64,000 nt of DNA from the NCBI GenBank assembly GCA_004124875.1, contig SCKJ01000005.1, positions 124,001 to 188,000 on the forward strand. Reading direction: 5' to 3'. The notes under the pieces were generated by a model. That model worked only from the letters and a program-made list of their open reading frames with translations, made no database searches and was not told where the DNA came from. This DNA is from Fidelibacterota bacterium (GTDB taxonomy: Bacteria > Fidelibacterota > Marinisomatia > SCGC-AAA003-L08 > TS1B11). This document shows, piece by piece, positions 30,627-38,037 of the stretch. Position 1 is the first letter of the stretch, and each line of letters starts with the position of its first letter. A program made the translations under genes and the position numbers.

Positions 30627-31945
30627 GTGGCGAAAAAGCCGAAAAACGATCAGTTAAGCGTCGCTATAAAAAATATCGACACTCTGGTGTCCGTCCAGGC
30701 AAAAAGCCAGGTACATACTTGATTGACTTCATCGATCATAATGGTATCCGGCATCAGAAAACCTATCATGGGGTTGAATCCGATGCAGTCAAGTGCAGAC
30801 GGGCCATCTTGGTCAAAGTGGATCGCATTAAGGCTGGCCTTGAATTATCTCCGGAATCTGCATCTCCAGCATTGACATTTATGCAAATCTGGGAATTGTT
30901 CAGAGAGGATCGGCTGATGAAGGTTAGCTCTGGAAGTCTGGCACCAACTACTCTGGAACGGAATAAGAACGCGATTGAGGCGTTATTCAGCTGCGACAAA
31001 TCTCTACAGGGAACGCCCATTGACGAAATAACTCCGGCTGATTTCGAGGCTTTCAAGATTTACCGCATTGAGATGGGCTATTCACCTGTTGGCGTAAATA
31101 CGATATTGCGAAGCCTTCGAACTATTTTCAATTTTGCTGTGAAAAAGGACTTACTGGAAAAATCGCCGTTTAATGATGTAGTACCGATAGCCGGGCGGCA
31201 ATCAGATGTTAGATATTTGGATGATGTTGAGCTACGTAAACTTCAGTTGACCATCGAGGAATTAAATCTGGAGGACGAATTCCAGCAAGATGCTGCCGAT
31301 TTGACCTTATTCTATCTTTTCACGGGTGCCAGGACTAGCGAGGCGTTGTATCCAGGATTTGGCTGGGATTGTGTGAAAAAAACTTCATTGTCCTTTCCTA
31401 AAACCAAAGGTAATAAGAGCAGAAATATCCCTTTGATTCAAACGGTAGATAAGATTCTGAACCGCCGTAGGTCAATCGAAGGTGGTCCGTTCGGCTTTAC
31501 CCGAGATATGGTCTATAATCGGATAAAATATTTACTGAATAAGGCTGGCATTGAGAATGCTTCGACACACACTCTAAGGAAAACAGCAGGAGCCTGGTAT
31601 TACATGGCGACTCGCGATATTTTCGCCACCAGCCGTTTCCTGGGACATTCAAGCGTAAAGGTAACAGAGCAACATTACGCGGGCCTGATTCAATCCTTGC
31701 AGGTGGAATACTCCAATATATTTGAGAAAACCATTTTAAGTAGGTTGCAATTAGGTTGCAATTTTGAGATAAAACCAGACCAATCCAGACAAAACCGCCG
31801 CCATCTCCGGCATAAGAAAAGCCCCAATCTCTCGTCGGAAACCGGGGCTTTAACAGGGGCGGGACCGACCGGGATCGAACCGGCGACCTCCGGCTTGACA
31901 GGCCGGCGTTCTAACCAAACTGAACTACGGTCCCTAAGAACATGA
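30623..31945 (+). CDS. int: Tyrosine recombinase / integrase
   Basis: A 440-residue protein with an arm-binding N-terminus (PGKKPGTYLIDFIDHNGIRH), a SAM-like core-binding domain (residues 85-170) and a catalytic domain. Catalytic residues are Arg237 (TGARTSEAL), His316 and Arg319 (STHTLRKTAG), His342 (FLGHSS) and Tyr352 (EQHYAG). The last 30 codons run antisense through the tRNA-Asp gene, so the C-terminus depends on the integrated state and may be longer here than in the free element. Integration at the 3' end of tRNA-Asp is inferred from this layout. Confidence 0.9.
   Translation: MSGEKAEKRSVKRRYKKYRHSGVRPGKKPGTYLIDFIDHNGIRHQKTYHGVESDAVKCRRAILVKVDRIKAGLELSPESASPALTFMQIWELFREDRLMKVSSGSLAPTTLERNKNAIEALFSCDKSLQGTPIDEITPADFEAFKIYRIEMGYSPVGVNTILRSLRTIFNFAVKKDLLEKSPFNDVVPIAGRQSDVRYLDDVELRKLQLTIEELNLEDEFQQDAADLTLFYLFTGARTSEALYPGFGWDCVKKTSLSFPKTKGNKSRNIPLIQTVDKILNRRRSIEGGPFGFTRDMVYNRIKYLLNKAGIENASTHTLRKTAGAWYYMATRDIFATSRFLGHSSVKVTEQHYAGLIQSLQVEYSNIFEKTILSRLQLGCNFEIKPDQSRQNRRHLRHKKSPNLSSETGALTGAGPTGIEPATSGLTGRRSNQTELRSLRT
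31817..31848 (-). terminator. Intrinsic terminator of tRNA-Asp
   Basis: On the minus strand GCCCC...GGGGC forms a stem and is followed by TTTTC. It lies 12 nt past the tRNA 3' end, inside the integrase coding region, and would therefore be supplied by the integrated element. Confidence 0.65.
31860..31934 (-). tRNA. tRNA-Asp (GTC)
   Basis: A complete cloverleaf on the minus strand: acceptor GGGACCG/CGGTCCC, D-stem GTTC/GAAC, anticodon stem CCGGC/GCCGG with loop CTGTCAA (anticodon GTC), and T-stem GCCGG/CCGGT around TTCGATC. CCA is not encoded. Its 3' end faces the integrase gene, making it the element's attachment site. Confidence 0.93.
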
Positions 31946-31994
31946 GCGGCTTAAGCCGTATCTGACAGTGCATTTCCTGCGGCGACAAATTCAC

Positions 31995-32048
31995 CCGCGA
32001 CCGCCGGCCTGTCAAGCCGGAGGTCTAACTAAACTGAAGGACGGTCCC
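31995..32048 (-). pseudogene. Partial tRNA-like copy with inverted anticodon arm
   Basis: The outer 25 nt match the acceptor/D-arm half of the adjacent tRNA-Asp with few changes. The 22-nt anticodon arm (32002-32023) is the exact reverse complement of that in the intact gene (31887-31908), so the loop would read TTGACAG (anticodon GAC). The D-stem no longer pairs, and the T-arm and 3' acceptor strand are absent, so it cannot be a working tRNA. Confidence 0.65.
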
Positions 32049-32133
32049 TTGGCTCGGGCTGAACTTACGCTTATGCCCAGGTTAATTCTATATCAAAACC
32101 GGGTGATTTCAGGAGGGCGGCAGCAGGCCCGGT

Positions 32134-32385
32134 TCAGGTGTCCGTCCCGCTCTTGCCGAACAGCCCAGGCCGGTACAGTATGGCTATCGGCACGAGTATC
32201 AGGTAACCGATGACGAGCATAATGGGAGCCAGAGTGAGAGACTGAAAACTGTTGGTTTCTCCTGCGGCCATAATGAAATAAGCCAGGATAATGTCCGTCA
32301 CGGCGGCCAGAAATATCAGGTAATTAGTTTTTTTGTATTCCCATTTGCCGAGAATCGATTCGATCGTGTTTTTGGGCTTCGCCAT
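32134..32385 (-). CDS. Small two-helix membrane protein (DUF3098-like)
   Basis: 83 residues with two hydrophobic segments (YLIFLAAVTDIILAYFIMAA and LAPIMLVIGYLILVPIAILY) and a charged N-terminus containing WEYKKTNY. The pattern K-K-x-N-Y ... G-x(n)-LAPI resembles DUF3098 proteins of the FCB group. It is the first backbone gene next to the tRNA locus, divergent from mltG. Function unknown. Confidence 0.6.
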   Translation of the reverse strand: MAKPKNTIESILGKWEYKKTNYLIFLAAVTDIILAYFIMAAGETNSFQSLTLAPIMLVIGYLILVPIAILYRPGLFGKSGTDT

Positions 32386-32489
32386 TAGCGGTGAAGTTAC
32401 CCGTGACTGCCGGCTGGGGTCAAGCAGGCGAATATTCCCACTCTTGCTCTTGGATAGTGCCTGTCTGCCGAGTTAATTTGGCGACCTCC

Positions 32490-33503
32490 ATGCAGCCTAC
32501 TTTTATGCAAAGAAGTCCAGCCCGTCGAACAATCATACTCGTAGTGGCGGCGTTGCTGGCGCTGGGCGCATTTCGATCGCTCATCTTCGGTTACCCCATC
32601 AATCCGATATTCCGGGATGCTTTCACCGTCCCCAACGGCGCGTCGGCCACCCGCATTGCCGTCATGCTGGAAGAGGCTGGCCTGATTCCGGATGCCGATC
32701 TGTTTATCACGGCTGTCCGCCTTAAAGGAGGGACGCGATCCATTCGACCTGGCCGCTACCTCCTCGTCAATGTGCGAACAGTTGGAGATCTGACCCGGCA
32801 GATACTACAGCCCGACTGGCGCCCCATTGTCGTGTTTGTGCCGGAGGGAGCCACGCGTGACCTGGTGCCCCAATATTTTGCGGCCAAGTACCCGACTGAT
32901 GTTGAGCACTTTCTGGCCCTCACCGAAGACCGTGACTTCATGACCAGGCTCGGCATTGGCATGGCGCCCCATATGGAAGGTTATCTGCTGCCCGAGACCT
33001 ACCATATCAGCAACGGGCTTACGGAGGAAGGCATCATCGAGCAGATGGTGGCCCTGACATTGAAAACTCTGGGGGAGCAGGTCATCGCCAAGGGCGCCCG
33101 CTTAGGATTGAACCCTCATGAAATCTTGACTATGGCCTCCATTGTAGAGGGGGAAGCTATGCTGGATGAAGAGCGCGGCGTTATATCGGCAGTGTACCAT
33201 AACCGTCTGCGCGAGGGCATGCGGCTGCAGGCTGATCCCACTGTGCAGTACGCCTTGCCTGATGGGCCCCGCAGGTTGTTCTTTCGCGACTATAAATATC
33301 CCTCCGCGTACAATACCTACCTGCATAAAGGTTTGCCCCCTGGGCCGATCAACAATCCGGGACGCGCATCGATTCTGGCTGCGGTGATGCCCAGTGATGT
33401 CGACTACCTCTATTTTGTCGCCAATGGAGAGGGTGGCCATATATTTACCCAAACCTTTGATGAGCATACCAAGGCCATCCGCAGGATTCGCTCCGGTGAT
33501 TAA
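32490..33503 (+). CDS. mltG: Endolytic murein transglycosylase MltG
   Basis: About 338 residues from ATG 32490. An N-terminal membrane anchor (TIILVVAALLALGAFRSLIF) precedes a LysM-like domain and the YceG catalytic domain. Glu220 in MASIVEGEAM is the catalytic residue, and RLREGMRLQADPTVQYAL, YNTYLHKGLPPGPINNPG and YLYFVANGEGGHIFTQTFDE are family blocks. It cuts nascent glycan strands and sets their length. pcrA follows 23 nt downstream on the same strand. Confidence 0.93.
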   Translation: MQPTFMQRSPARRTIILVVAALLALGAFRSLIFGYPINPIFRDAFTVPNGASATRIAVMLEEAGLIPDADLFITAVRLKGGTRSIRPGRYLLVNVRTVGDLTRQILQPDWRPIVVFVPEGATRDLVPQYFAAKYPTDVEHFLALTEDRDFMTRLGIGMAPHMEGYLLPETYHISNGLTEEGIIEQMVALTLKTLGEQVIAKGARLGLNPHEILTMASIVEGEAMLDEERGVISAVYHNRLREGMRLQADPTVQYALPDGPRRLFFRDYKYPSAYNTYLHKGLPPGPINNPGRASILAAVMPSDVDYLYFVANGEGGHIFTQTFDEHTKAIRRIRSGD

Positions 33504-33526
33504 ACAGGCGTCGACCCATCGGTAAC

Positions 33527-35794
33527 ATGGATTTATCCGATTTAAACGAAATTCAGGCTGCGGCCGTCAAGTGCATTGATGCGCCGGTCCTGATTTACGC
33601 CGGCGCCGGTAGTGGCAAGACGCGAGTGCTGGCGCACAAGATCGCCTTCCTGGTGGAAGAGGCCGGTCTGGAGCCCAGCAGCATCCTCTCCGTGACCTTT
33701 ACCAATAAAGCGGCTGGTGAGATGAAGAGCCGCGTTGCCGCCCTGCTGCCCCGGTTGAAAGGTGCCAAAAAATCGAAGATGCCGTCGCCTGTGGTGGGGA
33801 CCTTCCACAGTATTTGCGCCAGACTGTTGCGCCACGATATACACCATTTGGGCTATCAGCGCGACTTCGTCATTTACGACAAAGATGATCAAGTGCGCTT
33901 GATCAAGTCGGTGCTGGAGCAGCATGAACTGGACACGCAGCTCTACCCGCCACAGTACTTTCAGACGCGCTTCAGCAACGCCAAAAATGCCCTCGAAGGG
34001 GGCGAGGAGCTGCGCAGCCGGGCGAAAGGGAAGGATGGTGATATCCTGGCCACTGTGTTTGACAGCTACCAGAAAGCGTTGCGGCGCAACAACGCCCTCG
34101 ACTTTGACGATCTCCTGCTCCTGCCCCTGGAGCTTTTCTCGAAACATACCGATGTACGGGACCGGTACCGGGAGAAGTTCAAGTATATCATGGTGGACGA
34201 ATATCAGGACACCAATAAGGCCCAGTTTGAGTTTGTGAAACATCTCGCCGTGGAAAGCTGCGCTATAACGGTGGTGGGGGACGATGACCAGTCGATATAC
34301 GGTTGGCGCGGCGCTGATATCCGCAACATTCTCGACTTCCACAAGACCTTTAAAGGGGCCGAGATATTCAAACTGGAGCAAAATTACCGTTCAAGCGATG
34401 TTATTCTGAAAGCGGCCTACGAAGTGGTATCCCGCAACCAGCAGCGCACGGAGAAAAAATTGTGGACCGCCAAAGAGGGCGGAGAACTCATCCGTATTAT
34501 CGTGGCGGAGGATGAACGCAAGGAAGCGGAAATCGTCTTCCAGCGGATTCAGCATGAGGTGCTGGTCAAAAAGCGCCGGTTCGGCGACCTGGTGGTCCTT
34601 TATCGCACCAATGCCCAAAGCCGTGCCATAGAAGATGTGCTCCGCAGGCGGGCCATCGCCTATACCATTGTCGGCGGACCCAAATTTTATGAGCGCAAGG
34701 AGATTAAGGACGTCATGGCCTATCTCAAGCTGCTGGTGAATCCGTCCGACTCCGTCAGTCTGGACCGCATCATCAACTTCCCGCCGCGAGCCATTGGAGA
34801 CACCTCCATGAATCGGCTGCGGGCCTTCAGCCGCGATAAAGATATCTCCCTGTTTTCCGCGCTCGACAATGGCGTTGAGGCCGGTGTGCAGCCGAAGCAG
34901 GCGCAGGCCATGCAGGAATTCAAAGGACTCATCGAGCGCTATCGGGAACTCATGGGGGCCGCTGTATCGGGCCCGGATGCCAAAGGGAAATCAAATTCCA
35001 AAAAACGGGAGAGCAACGGGCATCTGGGAGTGGTGGAGCTGGTCACGACGCTGCTGGAAGAGACCCGTCTGCGGGCATATTACCGCAATCAGGGAACCTC
35101 GGAATCGGTTGACCGGACGGAGAATATCAAGTCGCTCATCGACAGCATTGAATATTTCATGGAAGATGATCCCGAAGCCGACCTGAGCCACTTCCTTGAA
35201 GAGACGGCGCTGCTGACGGACGTCGACCGCTGGAACGACTCCACCAACTCCGTGACATTAATGACGCTCCACAGCGCCAAAGGACTGGAGTTCCCGGTGG
35301 TGATCATGACCGGCATGGAAGAGGGCCTGTTCCCGCTCATGCGCACGGATGACACCGATATGGATGAAGAGGAGGAGCGCCGCCTGTTCTATGTCGGCAT
35401 CACCCGGGCGGAAGAGCAGGTCTATCTCACTTGCGCCAAAAACCGGCGTCGATGGGGCGGGCCGCCGATGCAGAGCGCCCTTAGCCGTTTCCTGCGCGAA
35501 CTGCCCGAGGAACTGGTGGAATGGTCCACCGATTCAGAGGCCGAGGCGCTGCCTTCGACGGTCTCCGCGGCTGCCCGGAAACATCGCTCCGCCCGCACCA
35601 TCCAGGCCCAGGAGCTGGCCGCCCGGGCCGTACTGGATGATTATGTGGTGGGCGCGTTCGTCGAGCACAAACTGTTCGGCAAAGGCCAGATCACCGGCCG
35701 GGAAGGGGTGGGCGACCGCCTGAAGCTGAGCGTGCAGTTCAATGGGGAGACGAAAAAGCTCGTCGCCAAGTACGCCGGACTGACCCGCCTCTAA
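33527..35794 (+). CDS. pcrA: SF1A ATP-dependent DNA helicase PcrA/UvrD
   Basis: A 755-residue protein with all SF1A motifs: LNEIQAAAV (Q motif), AGAGSGKTR (Walker A, residues 25-33), FTNKAAGEMKSRV, VDEYQDTN (Walker B), DDDQSIYGWRGAD, QNYRSSDVIL, VTLMTLHSAKGLEFPVVI and YVGITRAEEQVYLT. The C-terminus (EHKLFGKGQITGREG...) is the Tudor-like RNA-polymerase-binding part of PcrA/UvrD. It unwinds DNA 3'-5' in excision repair, replication restart and removal of RecA filaments. It forms a unit with mltG. Confidence 0.94.
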   Translation: MDLSDLNEIQAAAVKCIDAPVLIYAGAGSGKTRVLAHKIAFLVEEAGLEPSSILSVTFTNKAAGEMKSRVAALLPRLKGAKKSKMPSPVVGTFHSICARLLRHDIHHLGYQRDFVIYDKDDQVRLIKSVLEQHELDTQLYPPQYFQTRFSNAKNALEGGEELRSRAKGKDGDILATVFDSYQKALRRNNALDFDDLLLLPLELFSKHTDVRDRYREKFKYIMVDEYQDTNKAQFEFVKHLAVESCAITVVGDDDQSIYGWRGADIRNILDFHKTFKGAEIFKLEQNYRSSDVILKAAYEVVSRNQQRTEKKLWTAKEGGELIRIIVAEDERKEAEIVFQRIQHEVLVKKRRFGDLVVLYRTNAQSRAIEDVLRRRAIAYTIVGGPKFYERKEIKDVMAYLKLLVNPSDSVSLDRIINFPPRAIGDTSMNRLRAFSRDKDISLFSALDNGVEAGVQPKQAQAMQEFKGLIERYRELMGAAVSGPDAKGKSNSKKRESNGHLGVVELVTTLLEETRLRAYYRNQGTSESVDRTENIKSLIDSIEYFMEDDPEADLSHFLEETALLTDVDRWNDSTNSVTLMTLHSAKGLEFPVVIMTGMEEGLFPLMRTDDTDMDEEEERRLFYVGITRAEEQVYLTCAKNRRRWGGPPMQSALSRFLRELPEELVEWSTDSEAEALPSTVSAAARKHRSARTIQAQELAARAVLDDYVVGAFVEHKLFGKGQITGREGVGDRLKLSVQFNGETKKLVAKYAGLTRL

Positions 35795-36014
35795 TCCTGT
35801 TGTTGTGCCGCAGCTGACGAGTTGCCTAAGCTCGTTTCCAGCCAATCCCTGCTTTCCCAAATTGTCATTTCACTTCCCCTCCTGTAGTTCCCAAGCCCGT
35901 TATAACAGTTGAAATATTGCAAATATAGTGCTACCATTATAGGGTAATCTATATTACAGGACTCATGCAAGCATGCACTCACGCGCCATACTGCCCTTAG
36001 CTGCCCTGCCAGCC

Positions 36015-36725
36015 ATGATTGAAGATCGATTAATTCGAAAACTTCCTTTCCTGGGGCTGGTTGTTTTGATTTCTCTAGGGGTGGGCTGCACAGATGATGA
36101 TGAGACCGGGGATGTGATGCCGCTTTCGATTGGCAATACCTGGGTATATCAAGGGCGGTATTTCTCACGAAATGATGCTAACTCGACATGGATTGATACT
36201 GTCTCTTCCTCAGTATTAGACACGATGACTGTTTCTATTCAAAACAGCAGCTACAATGCGTTCGTTATGGAGGGATTCTACGATATTCCCGGATTAGAAC
36301 ATAATGCCAACTGGCTGATCTCGAATGAACCGGATGGATTATATATCATCGGCGGCAAAATTGACGACGATGTGACGCCGCACAAATCGCTGTTAATACA
36401 ATACCCATATGCCCTCAACAGCGTCTGGAGTGCCACTGCAATCTATTATGTGTTTGAAACTGGCCCATTCCCGAGCAGTGGCGCATTCTCCCCTTCGACT
36501 ATTTATGAAATAAAATGCGTAAATAAAAATAAAGAGGTAAATACCCTCGTGGGAAAATTCAGGTGTGATGTTTTTCACTATATGCGCCAAACCGTCGATG
36601 ATGTTGCTAACGAATATGACTTCTACGATTATTACGCGCCTGGGATCGGACTGGTCAAGCGTGAAGTGAAAGATGATGGATTTCTCTTCTATCAGTTAAG
36701 CCTTATTAGCTACGAGGTGAATTAG
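36015..36725 (+). CDS. Hypothetical lipoprotein
   Basis: About 236 residues from ATG 36015; an ATG at 35973 would spoil the signal peptide. The signal sequence RKLPFLGLVVLISLGVGC ends in a lipobox, followed by an acidic spacer (TDDDETGD). The mature part starts MPLSIGNTWVYQGRY, a beta-sandwich pattern common among FCB-group lipoproteins of unknown function. It is AT-richer than its neighbours, suggesting a different history. It stands alone. Confidence 0.65.
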   Translation: MIEDRLIRKLPFLGLVVLISLGVGCTDDDETGDVMPLSIGNTWVYQGRYFSRNDANSTWIDTVSSSVLDTMTVSIQNSSYNAFVMEGFYDIPGLEHNANWLISNEPDGLYIIGGKIDDDVTPHKSLLIQYPYALNSVWSATAIYYVFETGPFPSSGAFSPSTIYEIKCVNKNKEVNTLVGKFRCDVFHYMRQTVDDVANEYDFYDYYAPGIGLVKREVKDDGFLFYQLSLISYEVN

Positions 36726-36767
36726 GCGATGAGGTGTTTTACGTAGGCCCCGGTTAGCAGATTCCGC

Positions 36768-36802
36768 CATCCAACACCCAACATCCAGCATCCAGTATCC
36801 AG
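36768..36802. repeat. Five tandem 7-bp units
   Basis: CATCCAA, CACCCAA, CATCCAG, CATCCAG and TATCCAG follow one another without spacing in the convergent gap between the lipoprotein and hydrolase genes. It is probably a slippage-generated microsatellite. Confidence 0.85.
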
Positions 36803-36813
36803 CAATCTAAATC

Positions 36814-37689
36814 TCACCCCTGCTTTCCTGCAACGATAAACGCCACCACCTTGGCAATAACGCCCCGGTCCAGCAGAATCCGCTTGTGACCCAGGTTATC
36901 CGTGGCCATCATCCGGGCATGCGGCCAACTTTGGGCCACCTTTTCGCCTTCATTGAATAACGCAACACCATCACTGCGGTCGTGGATGATCAGCGCGGGC
37001 AGCTGAAAATCTTCCGGGCCGTGATACATGGTGAGGCGGTCCCATATGTCCTCGCCAAATTCTTCCTTGGAGAGCTGCATAACGCGCCCGGCAATGTCCG
37101 CATTGACTTGCATGGCGTCCAGGTAAACCCTCATCAATCGCCGCGCATCGGCGGGAGGTGAAATGGCCACCAGGCGGGGCAGGGCCAGGCCGTTGCGCAG
37201 CGCCATCGCCATGGCAACACCGCCAAAGGAGTGGGTCACCGCTACGGCAAAGGGACCATATTTATCGGCCAGCGCCTGGATGACGCCTGATATTTCCACA
37301 GCGGAAGTGCCGGTTCCTTCGGACTCGCCATTGGCGGGCGCGTCAAAGGCAACGGCCTGGTAGCCGCGCTCAGCGATGGCCACGGCAATAGACGATAGTC
37401 GTGCGCTCCGGCTGGCCCAGCCATGCACCAGCAATACTGGCGGACCTGCGCCCCAGATATGCAGCGCTATCCTGCGCCGGTTCACCGTCATCCATTCGTC
37501 CCTGCCCTGGGCCAAGCGCTCCGCTTCGCCTTCACGCAGGTTGCTCCGGCCCGGCCGGAACCACATCTTGTAAGTCATGCGGGCGGCGGTGGCGGGGGAG
37601 AACAGTCCCACCAGCCGCACCCAGGCGCTGAAAGCCTTGATGGCCGGCGGAAATTTATAGGGGCTTGCTGTTTCAGGCTGGGTGGTCAT
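36814..37689 (-). CDS. Alpha/beta hydrolase
   Basis: About 292 residues from ATG 37689 (MTTQPETAS); longer in-frame starts add a non-conserved stretch. PPVLLVHGWASR is the oxyanion region, VTHSFGGVAM holds the nucleophile Ser, IIHDRSDGVA holds the acid Asp, and DNLGHKRIL the His. The substrate is unknown; esterase or acyl-transfer activity is typical. No membrane segment is present apart from a weak N-terminal one. It stands alone. Confidence 0.8.
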   Translation of the reverse strand: MTTQPETASPYKFPPAIKAFSAWVRLVGLFSPATAARMTYKMWFRPGRSNLREGEAERLAQGRDEWMTVNRRRIALHIWGAGPPVLLVHGWASRSARLSSIAVAIAERGYQAVAFDAPANGESEGTGTSAVEISGVIQALADKYGPFAVAVTHSFGGVAMAMALRNGLALPRLVAISPPADARRLMRVYLDAMQVNADIAGRVMQLSKEEFGEDIWDRLTMYHGPEDFQLPALIIHDRSDGVALFNEGEKVAQSWPHARMMATDNLGHKRILLDRGVIAKVVAFIVAGKQG

Positions 37690-38037
37690 GGCGCAATAAA
37701 GGTGCCGAAAATACGGACAGGGAGGCGTTAAACCAAATGAGACATGCCTTGGTCGTTTCGCCGTGAAATGGATATAATGGGTGGCGGTGAGGCCCCTGAT
37801 TTCAGGTCTGTTCCGTCCGGGCTCAGGTGAACAAGCCGATGCCGCTTTGCTTACGCCCAGATTTCGTAAAAGGTTTGACCGGCTGACGGCATTTGGCATG
37901 ATTCCGGGTGCCGGGCTGGCGCTGCATCAGCGTAAACCCGGCTGTGTGGTCAGACTGGGCGAGACGGAACTGGCTTGAGGTCCGGAAATGGCCGATGAGA
38001 TTTGCGTCCGGTCAATCGCACAGGCTCGATTCCAGAA
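37690..38037. other. Intergenic region, no feature seen
   Basis: Short frames are present on both strands but none has a Shine-Dalgarno or a plausible protein. I see no terminator or repeat. Confidence 0.45.

Noticed and set aside
1-31860. Search for the left attachment site (copy of the tRNA-Asp 3' end)
   Set aside because: No convincing match to the T-arm/acceptor sequence was seen by eye in the left part. The left border is probably outside the window, so no att feature is claimed.
33542-34381. A 279-codon frame antisense to pcrA
   Set aside because: The product is Leu/Val/His-rich without a domain, and pcrA on the other strand carries every SF1A motif.
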